From positions 1 to 32,982 of the forward strand of contig JAAYEW010000065.1 in NCBI GenBank assembly GCA_012728555.1: a stretch of DNA of 32,982 nucleotides. The letters run 5' to 3'. The notes beneath the pieces are model-generated. The model was not told the origin of the DNA and searched no databases. It saw only the letters and a program-made list of their open reading frames with translations. Origin of the DNA: Erysipelothrix sp. Lineage in GTDB: Bacteria; Bacillota_I; Bacilli_A; Erysipelotrichales; Erysipelotrichaceae. Shown here in pieces: positions 1 to 8,237 of the stretch. How positions within the stretch are numbered: the stretch's first letter is position 1; each line of letters opens with the position of its first letter. Position numbers and translations under genes: made by a program.

Positions 1-83
1 ATCGTTTTGAGGGTGGAATGATGATTATGTTCAATTTCATATTGAATGATGACGCGATTGCGCATAGTCAGATGTTTAGCCAT
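1..83 (-). CDS. Probable IS30-family transposase, N-terminal fragment (truncated by window edge)
   Basis: Minus-strand ORF MAKHLTMRNRVIIQYEIEHNHHSTLKTI... starting at 83 with AGAAAGGAG RBS upstream; resembles the N-terminal HTH of IS30-type transposases; runs off the window. Confidence 0.45.
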   Translation of the reverse strand, partial: MAKHLTMRNRVIIQYEIEHNHHSTLKT

Positions 84-216
84 AAGACTCCTTTCTAACT
101 GACGATAACCTAAATATAGTTTACTAGAAGTAATAACAGATTAAAAACAATGTTTCCAGCCTTATTGCAATAACCTATTGTATTTGAAATGAAAAGTAAC
201 AATACATTTTATTTAA

Positions 217-244
217 TTGATTTGATAGTGTTTTAGTGTATAAT
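217..244 (+). promoter_or_regulatory. Putative sigma-A-type promoter for the SatD-like gene
   Basis: TTGATT (217-222), 16-nt spacer, TATAAT (239-244), followed by AAAGGTGG RBS and ATG at 264. Confidence 0.5.
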
Positions 245-263
245 AAATTAAAGGTGGTGGATT

Positions 264-923
264 ATGTTTGTAATCGTTGCGAAAGTTAGAGGTCATGAGG
301 CAGCTTCTAAAAATTCAAAATTAACTAAGAAAATTGACTCAGTTATCATGAATGTCAACAAAATGTACAGTTCTGATTTTCATGAATCGTTTCATCGAAT
401 TGACAATCACTCGTTTGAAGGGGTTTTGAACAAAGGAATTTACGTATTAGAAATTATTGATAAACTGAAATACGGATTAGATGTTTATGATGTCGGTTTT
501 GGTGTTGGTTTTTGTGAAGGTGACGTAGAAAATAATTCTATTCATGCCATCGAACAAGGGAAAGTCAATGCATACCAAGCATTAGAAAGACTCGAAGAAA
601 ACAACGATTATGGTAATGCACATATACAAGTCTCTTTAGGTAGACAAAACTCTTTAGAAAATATCATCAATGCTTCACTAAGAACGACGGATTTTATTGA
701 ATCTAGATGGCGGTTGTCTCAACATGACTTGGTTAAGTATTTAGTTTTAAATTATGGTTTTATGGAAAATTTTGTTCAAAAAGATGTTGCTCGTGATCTA
801 AAATTATCAGCTCAAAATTTTAATCAGCAACTTAAGAATAGTGGATATTTCAATATATTAAAATTGAAAAGAGAGATTACGGTTATTATTGAACAATATA
901 GACGCTCACAGCATAGAAATTAA
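264..923 (+). CDS. SatD-like family protein
   Basis: 219-aa ORF with RBS; MFVIVAKVRG...SWR-type central region and C-terminal HTH-like segment (VARDLKLSAQNFNQQLKNSGY) resembling SatD-type proteins. Confidence 0.5.
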   Translation: MFVIVAKVRGHEAASKNSKLTKKIDSVIMNVNKMYSSDFHESFHRIDNHSFEGVLNKGIYVLEIIDKLKYGLDVYDVGFGVGFCEGDVENNSIHAIEQGKVNAYQALERLEENNDYGNAHIQVSLGRQNSLENIINASLRTTDFIESRWRLSQHDLVKYLVLNYGFMENFVQKDVARDLKLSAQNFNQQLKNSGYFNILKLKREITVIIEQYRRSQHRN

Positions 924-940
924 TGTAGAAAGAGGTTGTT

Positions 941-2082
941 ATGAGAAAAGGATTATATAGTCGTTTATTTAGCCTATTTTTTGTCACTTGGGCTGTTTAC
1001 TCGATTGTCTTTTCGCAAGTTATTCCATTTTTACATAGTGTTGGATACAATGAAAGTCAAATTTCATGGATGTTAACTGCTTCTGCTCTAATCGGAATGA
1101 TGACTCAGCTTTTAATTGGTTATTGGTTAGATAAATATCAAAAACCAAAGTCTTTTTTGTAATGCTAACTATTGTGATTGCAGCACTATCAAGTATTGCT
1201 TACTCAGTTACACAGATGAGTTTTTGGTTACTCTTTTTTATTGTTTCAATCTTTGTTGCTTTATTTAGAGTATCCTCTAACGTAGCAGAAACATGGGTGT
1301 ATCAAATTGACAATGACGTCATGTCGCGATTCGGCATTATTCGTATTTTTGGTTCAATCGGCTGGGCAATTGCTTCTATTTTTGTTGCTTGGGTCATTGA
1401 GAGATACAACTACTTTGCAATCATGCCAATGGTTTTAGTTTTAACCGTTATCATACTCTTTTTTTGTGTTGGTATTCCTGATTCAGAAAAAGTGTCTAGT
1501 GCTACTAGTTTGAACTTTAAAGACATTAATATATTACTTAATAACAAACAGTATGTTTTAGGTTTGTGGTTTTTCTTTATCTTATTCATGATTTATAACT
1601 TTGATGGAATCACAGGTATTTATAAAATGATTGAACTTGGTTCGTCGAATTCATTAATTGGATTCAAATGGTTCGCTCAAGCAATTGTTGAAATTCCATT
1701 AATGGCTCTTGGAGCCAAACTGATTGTAAAGCTGTCTAATCGAAATGTCTCTTTATTAACAGCGATATTTATGGGACTCCGGTTTATATTGTATGGACTA
1801 GCAACGACTCCTGAACAAATGGTATGGATATCACTGTTACAAGCATTTACTTTTCCAACGATGTTGTTAGCTCAAAAAGATTATGTTGCCAAAACAGTAC
1901 CGATTGAATTACGTTCAAGTGGACATATGATTATGACTGCAATAACCTCCAATATACCAGTTATCTTGGTACCTTTAATTTCAAATATGGTATCAGGTTT
2001 TGTGAGTAATTCTCAAATACTATTAGTTAGTGGTATATTGTGTATAGTACCGATCTTTTTACTTAAGGATGTGAAAATATGA
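941..2082 (+). pseudogene. MFS transporter interrupted by a -1 frameshift (ORFs 941-1162 and 1162-2082)
   Basis: Two adjacent ORFs are N- and C-terminal parts of one MFS-type multi-TM protein; the break falls at TCTTTTTTGTAATG, where a -1 shift restores ...KSFLVMLTIV... Confidence 0.7.
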
Positions 2083-2675
2083 AAATTAAACTAGTATTTA
2101 TTCGACATGGTGAAACCGAGTCCAATCAAAAAAAAGTTATGTCGGGTCACTATGATACTCAACTCAGTGATTATGGTAAAAAAGAGTTGATGGCATTAAG
2201 AGAACAACTCAATTATCCTGAAACCGACATGTATTTTAGTTCAGACTTATCTAGAGCAGTAGAAACATTTAATATTCTTTATGCACCAAAACAATTAGAC
2301 AAAACTCTAGTTGAATTTAGAGAAACATATTTTGGTCAGTTTGAACAACAACCAATTCATAAAGCAATTGATCTGTTTTATGATGCTTTCTTAAATAACC
2401 AAGACATGTTTGAGATCGAAAATTATAACGACTTAAAGCAGCGACTACTACAAGGAATTAATAAAGTATTAAAAATTCTTACGGACAATAAAAAATCATC
2501 CGCAACCGTTGTGTGTCATAACGGTGTTATCCGAATGATTCATCATTTAGTGACAGAGTCACCCTTAACAAAATATCGTGATGTCACTATTCACAATGGA
2601 AAAGGACTTGTTGTTAATCTTGAAGTGACTGAGGAAATTGATATTCTTTCAAAAACTTGTACTTTCTTTGAATAG
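2079..2675 (+). CDS. Histidine phosphatase (phosphoglycerate mutase-like) family protein
   Basis: RHGETESN motif, FSSDLSRAVET, VCHNGVIR; overlaps upstream stop as ATGA. Confidence 0.9.
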   Translation: MKIKLVFIRHGETESNQKKVMSGHYDTQLSDYGKKELMALREQLNYPETDMYFSSDLSRAVETFNILYAPKQLDKTLVEFRETYFGQFEQQPIHKAIDLFYDAFLNNQDMFEIENYNDLKQRLLQGINKVLKILTDNKKSSATVVCHNGVIRMIHHLVTESPLTKYRDVTIHNGKGLVVNLEVTEEIDILSKTCTFFE

Positions 2676-3156
2676 AAACAACGGCAAAAGCAACAAATGT
2701 TCCTAAGAGGATTCCAATGATTACATCACTAGGATAGTGAACAAAAAGATAGAGACGACTAAAAGCCATCAATGAAGCTAGTAGGATCATAAGAACTGAT
2801 CCTTTTTCTTTTCTAAAAACGAAAACCATTGCTACCGCAAAACTGCTAGCACTATGTCCAGATGGCATGCTGTAACTGCTAGGGATTTTGATAAGCAGAT
2901 CAAAAGGATAATCGATAAAGGGGCGGTTTCTAGCGATGATGTTTTTTAAGATTAAATCATTGATGACAAACTCAGTTATTAATGAGAATGCACATAAGAT
3001 ACCGAGTAATCTTGTTTTTTTGTTGCTTAATAAACCAATTATAATTATAATCCACAAGATACCCATTTCTCCTAATTGTGTATAAAATATCACTAAGGGT
3101 GAAATAAAATCATGAACTATAAATTCTTGAATCCAAAGTAGTAGTTCTAAGTCCAT
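2614..3156 (-). CDS. PAP2-family membrane phosphatase
   Basis: KNIIARNRP / PSGHSASS / SRLYLFVHYPSD motifs; start taken at internal ATG 3156 preceded by AGGAG. Confidence 0.88.
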   Translation of the reverse strand: MDLELLLWIQEFIVHDFISPLVIFYTQLGEMGILWIIIIIGLLSNKKTRLLGILCAFSLITEFVINDLILKNIIARNRPFIDYPFDLLIKIPSSYSMPSGHSASSFAVAMVFVFRKEKGSVLMILLASLMAFSRLYLFVHYPSDVIIGILLGTFVAFAVVSIQRKYKFLKEYQFPQSLQD

Positions 3157-3175
3157 AAAATCTCCTTTGTATACC

Positions 3176-3205
3176 TTATTATACCATAAAGTCATGGTAT
3201 AATAA
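3176..3205. promoter_or_regulatory. Palindromic divergent promoter (PAP2 gene on - / ppx on +)
   Basis: TTATTATACCAT-AAAGTC-ATGGTATAATAA perfect 12-bp inverted repeat; each arm contains an extended -10 (TGGTATAAT). Confidence 0.7.
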
Positions 3206-3226
3206 CTTAAAGAAAGAAGGGATATT

Positions 3227-4108
3227 ATGATAGGTATCATCGACATTGGTTCAAATACCATCCGGCTAAATGTTTACATGATTCAGAATAATGAGTTTAA
3301 AATTGTGTTTAGTTCAAAAGAAATGGCTGGTCTTATTGGCTATGTTGACAAGCAACAATTGTCTGAAAAAGGTATTCATAAGCTGATTGGTATTTTAAAA
3401 GACTTTTTAAGTATTTTAGAATCATTAGATATCAGCGAAGTATATCCATTTGCGACAGCCTCGTTAAGAAATATTAATAATTCACAAACTGTACTTCAGC
3501 GTGTGAAAGATGAAACAGGCCTGACGATTGATTTGATTGAAGCAGAAAATGAAGGAATACTTGGTTTCAATGGCGCTATTAATTATGTAAAAGTACCAAC
3601 AGCTTTATTAATAGATATAGGAGGAGGTTCAACCGAAATAGTACCTTATAGTCACTATAAGATTATTTCAAGTGTTTCATTACCAATTGGGTCACTTAGT
3701 CTGTTTAAACAATATGTAAAAGGCATTATTCCTACACAACAAGAAATTAAGAATATGAAAAAATTTGTTACCAAAAGTTTGGAAGAGTACAATCCCCATC
3801 CAGCCTCTTTTAATACATTAGTTGGAGTTGGAGGAACTATTCGTGCCATAAAGAAGATTAATGCGTATTTATATGATGATAATACAATTACGGATAGTCG
3901 TTTTAGTGCTATCCTTGAAACTATCAGTGATGAAAGTGATAAGGCACGAGATATTATTTTAAAAGTTGTGCCTGATAGAATTCACACAATTGTGTGTGGT
4001 TGTGTCATTCTGTCATGTCTTCTGAAACATTATATTGTTAAAGAAATAGTTGTATCTGAATATGGAGCGAGAGAAGGATATTTAATCTTAAATCAATTAA
4101 GTAAATAG
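3227..4108 (+). CDS. ppx: Ppx/GppA family exopolyphosphatase
   Basis: MIGIIDIGSNTIRLNVY N-terminus, DIGGGSTEIV, GVGGTIRA; directly upstream of ppk. Confidence 0.88.
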   Translation: MIGIIDIGSNTIRLNVYMIQNNEFKIVFSSKEMAGLIGYVDKQQLSEKGIHKLIGILKDFLSILESLDISEVYPFATASLRNINNSQTVLQRVKDETGLTIDLIEAENEGILGFNGAINYVKVPTALLIDIGGGSTEIVPYSHYKIISSVSLPIGSLSLFKQYVKGIIPTQQEIKNMKKFVTKSLEEYNPHPASFNTLVGVGGTIRAIKKINAYLYDDNTITDSRFSAILETISDESDKARDIILKVVPDRIHTIVCGCVILSCLLKHYIVKEIVVSEYGAREGYLILNQLSK

Positions 4109-4130
4109 AAAGAAAGGACTTATAAAGAAG

Positions 4131-6233
4131 GTGAATCTGTTTATAAACCTAGAGTTGTCGTGGCTTGAATTTAATAAGCGTGTTTTGTATCAAGCATTGG
4201 ATGAAGATACTCCATTATTAGAGAAATTAGGATTTTTATCAATTTATGGTAATAATTTGGATGAGTTTTTTATGGTTCGAATCGGCTCCTTGTCAGATCA
4301 AATGATTGCAATTCCTAATAAAATTGATGAGAAAACAGGGGATAATGCTGCACAGCAAATTGAGAAAGTAGAGCAATGGTTATTTGACCATGACAAAGAA
4401 GTTGAGAAAGTAATTAAAAAAGTACTGAGTCAACTTTCACAAACTGGAATTCATTTTGTTAATTTTAAAAATCTTGACAAAGTGGATCAGCTATTGACTA
4501 AAAAGTATTTTAACAATGAAATAAAACCATTATTATCAGCGCAAATTATTGATCCCCATCATCCTTTTCCTTTTTTAAAAAATAAATCAAGTTATGTGAT
4601 GGCTCTTCTTGAAGACAAGGCCACACAAGTTAAGTATGGAATTGTCCCAACAGACAGTCTTCCCAAATTTTTAAACTATTCGATTAATAATCAAGAAAGA
4701 ATAGTTTTAGTAGATGAACTCATAAAAATGTATTTAGCAAATTTATTTAAGAAATATACTGTAAAAGAAGTTGTTACATTACGAGTGACGCGAAATGCAG
4801 ATATCGACATAGGTGGTGAAATGATGGATGATCATTTTGATTTTGTTGATATTATGGAAAAACTACTAAAGAAAAGAAAGCGACTTGGAATTGTTCGAGT
4901 TCAACTATCTGGTCCAATATCGATTGAGTTTCAAAATTATTTAATTAAAGAGCTAGAGATTTCTCTAAGACACATAGTTATTAACCAATATCCTCTCGAT
5001 CTAAGTTTTGGTTTTGCTATTAGAAAAACATTTAAAGAAAGTAGAAGTCAAGATATTTATCCTACAGTTTCCCCTGTTGTTAGTCTGGATTTCGCCAATA
5101 AGAGTGGGATGGAGTACATTAATTACAAAGATGTCTTGTTATCGTATCCATACCAAAGTTCACAACCCTTTACACAACTAATTTATGAGGCTGCCAATAA
5201 TCCAGATGTCGTGTCGATAAAAATTACTTTGTATCGTCTCGCGAGTCCTTCTCGCTTAGCAGCAGCATTGGTATATGCTGCCGAAAAAGGAAAACAAGTT
5301 ATCGCAATTTTGGAACTAAGGGCACGCTTTGATGAACAATCAAACATTGATTATTCTAAGATGTTAGAAGATGCAGGGTGCATTGTTTTGTATGGTTTAA
5401 CAGATTATAAAGTACACAGTAAAATCTGTTTGATTACGCTTAGAAAACCTTCTGGTGTTCGATACATTACTTATATTGGTACTGGAAACTTTAATGAAAG
5501 TACTCAAGAACAATATACAGACCTAGCGTACATAACTGCGAATCAATTTGTTGGAGTAGAGGCCAGCAGTCTTTTTGATTCCCTCTCAATGAATGAAATC
5601 GTTGAGACAACTGATACCTTATGGATTGCGCCAAACACTTTTAAAAGTGAAGTAATTTCTGAAATTGAACGTGAGATAAACTATCATACAGTCAATGGTG
5701 ATGGTGAAATCACGATGAAGCTTAATTCAATGAATGATTTAACATTGATGAACAAATTAGTAGAAGCTTCTCAAAAAGGAGTCAAAGTCAACTTAATTAT
5801 TAGAGGTATTTGTTGTTTAAGACCTCAAGTAGAAGGGTATACTGAGAACATAAAAATTAAATCCATTGTTGGTCGTTATCTTGAGCATTCACGAATTTTT
5901 CGGTTTGGTCAAAAAGAAAGAGCAAAACTATTTATTGGATCAGGGGATTTTTTAAACAGAAATACGCAACGACGTGTTGAAGCATTTATTCAAGTGTCTC
6001 AACAGGATTTGAAAGATCAGATTCATTTTATTTTAGATACTGAAATTGATGATAACTGTCATGGTTGGCAGATGAATAGTGACAGTACTTATACACAATT
6101 AAAAGGAAAGCATCTAAGACACTCTCAAGATCTCATTCGTAATTATTATAATTCTTTGAGCTTCCAACCAGTTGTTGTTGATAAAGAAAAAGTTTCTTTC
6201 TGGCAAGCGCTCATCAAGAAACTTTTAGGTTAA
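4131..6233 (+). CDS. ppk: Polyphosphate kinase 1 (GTG start)
   Basis: 700 aa; N-terminal ELSWLEFNKRVLYQALD, DEFFMVRIG, ITLYRLA, DYKVHSKICLI, TGNFNESTQEQYTD. Confidence 0.95.
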   Translation: MNLFINLELSWLEFNKRVLYQALDEDTPLLEKLGFLSIYGNNLDEFFMVRIGSLSDQMIAIPNKIDEKTGDNAAQQIEKVEQWLFDHDKEVEKVIKKVLSQLSQTGIHFVNFKNLDKVDQLLTKKYFNNEIKPLLSAQIIDPHHPFPFLKNKSSYVMALLEDKATQVKYGIVPTDSLPKFLNYSINNQERIVLVDELIKMYLANLFKKYTVKEVVTLRVTRNADIDIGGEMMDDHFDFVDIMEKLLKKRKRLGIVRVQLSGPISIEFQNYLIKELEISLRHIVINQYPLDLSFGFAIRKTFKESRSQDIYPTVSPVVSLDFANKSGMEYINYKDVLLSYPYQSSQPFTQLIYEAANNPDVVSIKITLYRLASPSRLAAALVYAAEKGKQVIAILELRARFDEQSNIDYSKMLEDAGCIVLYGLTDYKVHSKICLITLRKPSGVRYITYIGTGNFNESTQEQYTDLAYITANQFVGVEASSLFDSLSMNEIVETTDTLWIAPNTFKSEVISEIEREINYHTVNGDGEITMKLNSMNDLTLMNKLVEASQKGVKVNLIIRGICCLRPQVEGYTENIKIKSIVGRYLEHSRIFRFGQKERAKLFIGSGDFLNRNTQRRVEAFIQVSQQDLKDQIHFILDTEIDDNCHGWQMNSDSTYTQLKGKHLRHSQDLIRNYYNSLSFQPVVVDKEKVSFWQALIKKLLG

Positions 6234-7045
6234 AAAGTATAATTTTCAAAAAAAGTTCTGAAATATTGTTTAAGAGTAGAAGCGATTTCATTCGCGACAT
6301 TCACAACGTTATCGTGAGAATGTTTCTGTTTTTGTATTCCTGTAGCCATGTTGGTAACACAAGATATTCCAAGAACATTCATTCCACAATGATTGGCAGC
6401 TATTGTTTCTGGCACAGTTGACATGCCGATTAAATCACATCCAAGTATTTTAAATGCTTGGATTTCTTTTCGTGTTTCATAGTATGGTCCACTAAAATAT
6501 CCATAGCATCCTTTTTCTAATTGAATCTTATTGGATGTTTGAAATGCTTCTTGTAAGTGGTGACTAAAAGGCTCGCTCATATCTGGGAAGCGTGGACCTA
6601 GTTCATCGAAATTCTCTCCTATCAGTGGATTATTAAAGACAAGATTGATGAAGTCTTCAATCAAAACGATATCTCCTGGTTTGTAGTTCGTATTGATAGC
6701 ACCACAGGAATTGGTGACGATTAAATTCTTTATCCCAAGTTGTTTGAAAAGATAAATGGGTAAAACAACTTGTTTCATACTGAACCCTTCATAATAATGA
6801 AATCGTCCTTGCATCATTAAAACACATTGACCTTTAAAGGTACCTAAAACTAATTTTCCACCATGACCTTTGACATTCCCAATTGGAAAGTGAGGAATAT
6901 CTTGGTACAGAATCTCAGTTTGATCTTCTAACTCATCAACGAGTTCTCCTAATCCACTCCCTAAGATGATGGCAACCTTTGGTGTTTCTTTCATAACTTT
7001 TTTGACTGCATTTGCACATTCAACAATTTCTTGATAATAATTCAT
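6230..7045 (-). CDS. punA: Purine-nucleoside phosphorylase
   Basis: ILGSGLGEL, VTNSCGAIN, GMSTVPE motifs; start at MNYYQE (7045). Confidence 0.92.
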   Translation of the reverse strand: MNYYQEIVECANAVKKVMKETPKVAIILGSGLGELVDELEDQTEILYQDIPHFPIGNVKGHGGKLVLGTFKGQCVLMMQGRFHYYEGFSMKQVVLPIYLFKQLGIKNLIVTNSCGAINTNYKPGDIVLIEDFINLVFNNPLIGENFDELGPRFPDMSEPFSHHLQEAFQTSNKIQLEKGCYGYFSGPYYETRKEIQAFKILGCDLIGMSTVPETIAANHCGMNVLGISCVTNMATGIQKQKHSHDNVVNVANEIASTLKQYFRTFFENYTF

Positions 7046-7063
7046 ACATTCACCTCTTATCCT

Positions 7064-7069
7064 ATTATA
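7064..7069 (-). promoter_or_regulatory. Extended -10 of punA promoter
   Basis: Reverse complement TTGGTATAATAGG upstream of the punA start. Confidence 0.55.
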
Positions 7070-7109
7070 CCAACACATGTGGTTGTGATACAATGAGATC
7101 GGAGGAAGT

Positions 7110-7559
7110 ATGAAAAGATTAATTAAATTATTATTTTCATTGATAGTGTTAATTGGGGTGGTTACTAGTTGTCAGACAGTGACTCCACAAGAAAAGGAAG
7201 CTCAAAATTCAGTTCTTATTAATAAAGATGGAGAATATACTTCGAAAGAAGAGGTTGCTTTGTATCTTCATACCTATTCAGAGTTACCATCTAACTTTAT
7301 AACAAAGGAGGAAGCTATGGCTTTAGGGTGGAACGCTTCCAAAGGTAATCTTCATGAAGTTGCTCCAGGGAAAAGTATTGGTGGAGATCGATTTATGAAC
7401 AGAGAGAAATTGTTACCGACCGATAAATCAATCCAGTATTTTGAATGTGATATTGATTACAAGTCTGGCCATCGGAATGGCCTTAGAATTGTTTATTCAA
7501 ATCAAAAAGATATATACTACAGTGATGATCACTATGAAAGTTTTGAGAGGTTATATTAA
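7110..7559 (+). CDS. Barnase-family ribonuclease with lipoprotein-like signal peptide
   Basis: ALGWNASKGNLHEVAPGKSIGGDRF...ECDIDY...HRNGLRIVYS...DHYESF; matches barnase, with catalytic-type E, R and H retained; N-terminus MKRLIKLLFSLIVLIGVVTSC. Confidence 0.9.
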   Translation: MKRLIKLLFSLIVLIGVVTSCQTVTPQEKEAQNSVLINKDGEYTSKEEVALYLHTYSELPSNFITKEEAMALGWNASKGNLHEVAPGKSIGGDRFMNREKLLPTDKSIQYFECDIDYKSGHRNGLRIVYSNQKDIYYSDDHYESFERLY

Positions 7560-7876
7560 TGAGTAAAATAGTTGCGATGTTGGATGGACGTTATATGGTT
7601 GAAAAAAACCAAGTTCATGAATATTTAGTGAACAAATTTAATTTTCCTTCTTATTATGGAAAAAATTTAGATGCTTTGTATGATTTGTTAGTGACATATA
7701 ACAATGATGAAGAGTTGATGATTCTGTTAATTTACCCTGAGGTGTTTATTGATAATATTGGTCAATATGCTTTGGACATGATACAAACTTTTAGAGATGC
7801 TTCTGCACACAACAGAAAACTATCTTTTAAAATGAAAAAGATCGCTTATGTAAGCGATCAAGGACTTTTCGAATAA
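7559..7876 (+). CDS. Barstar-family ribonuclease inhibitor
   Basis: FPSYYGKNLDALYDLL and IQTFRDAS resemble barstar; start overlaps the barnase stop (TAATG). Confidence 0.88.
   Translation: MSKIVAMLDGRYMVEKNQVHEYLVNKFNFPSYYGKNLDALYDLLVTYNNDEELMILLIYPEVFIDNIGQYALDMIQTFRDASAHNRKLSFKMKKIAYVSDQGLFE
7835..7859 (-). terminator. Intrinsic terminator for the minus-strand hxlR-like gene, inside the barstar CDS
   Basis: Minus strand GATCGCTT-ACAT-AAGCGATC followed by TTTTT, just downstream of the hxlR stop (7877). Confidence 0.6.
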
Positions 7877-8182
7877 TTAAACAAAGTAGTCATGTGCCCA
7901 CTTTTCAATTGGAGCTAAAGCATCAACCAGTGCTTTTCCTTGCTCTGTTAATTGATAGGTGTGAGATATTTCATAGTCTATTTTTTTTATTAAGTTATAC
8001 TCAATTAATTCATTCAATCGGATTGATAAAGCTCTTGGCGTAATTGTCTGAAGAGCTTCTTTTATTTCAGTAAAGCTTAACTCATCGTTTAAATTAAGCG
8101 AAAGAGTGTGTAAAATAATACCGCTCCATTTCTTTGAAAGAATCGAAAAAGCTTGAGTGATGTAAGGACATGCGTTTGCCAT
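7877..8182 (-). CDS. HxlR/YodB-family winged-helix transcriptional regulator
   Basis: MANACPYITQAFSILSKKWSGIILHTL resembles the YodB/HxlR N-terminus; FTEIKEAL, RALSIRLNEL. Confidence 0.9.
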   Translation of the reverse strand: MANACPYITQAFSILSKKWSGIILHTLSLNLNDELSFTEIKEALQTITPRALSIRLNELIEYNLIKKIDYEISHTYQLTEQGKALVDALAPIEKWAHDYFV

Positions 8183-8237
8183 AGTTTCACCTCTGGCTTA
8201 TTATAAGTTAGTATAAATAATACATCAAGGTGTTTGA

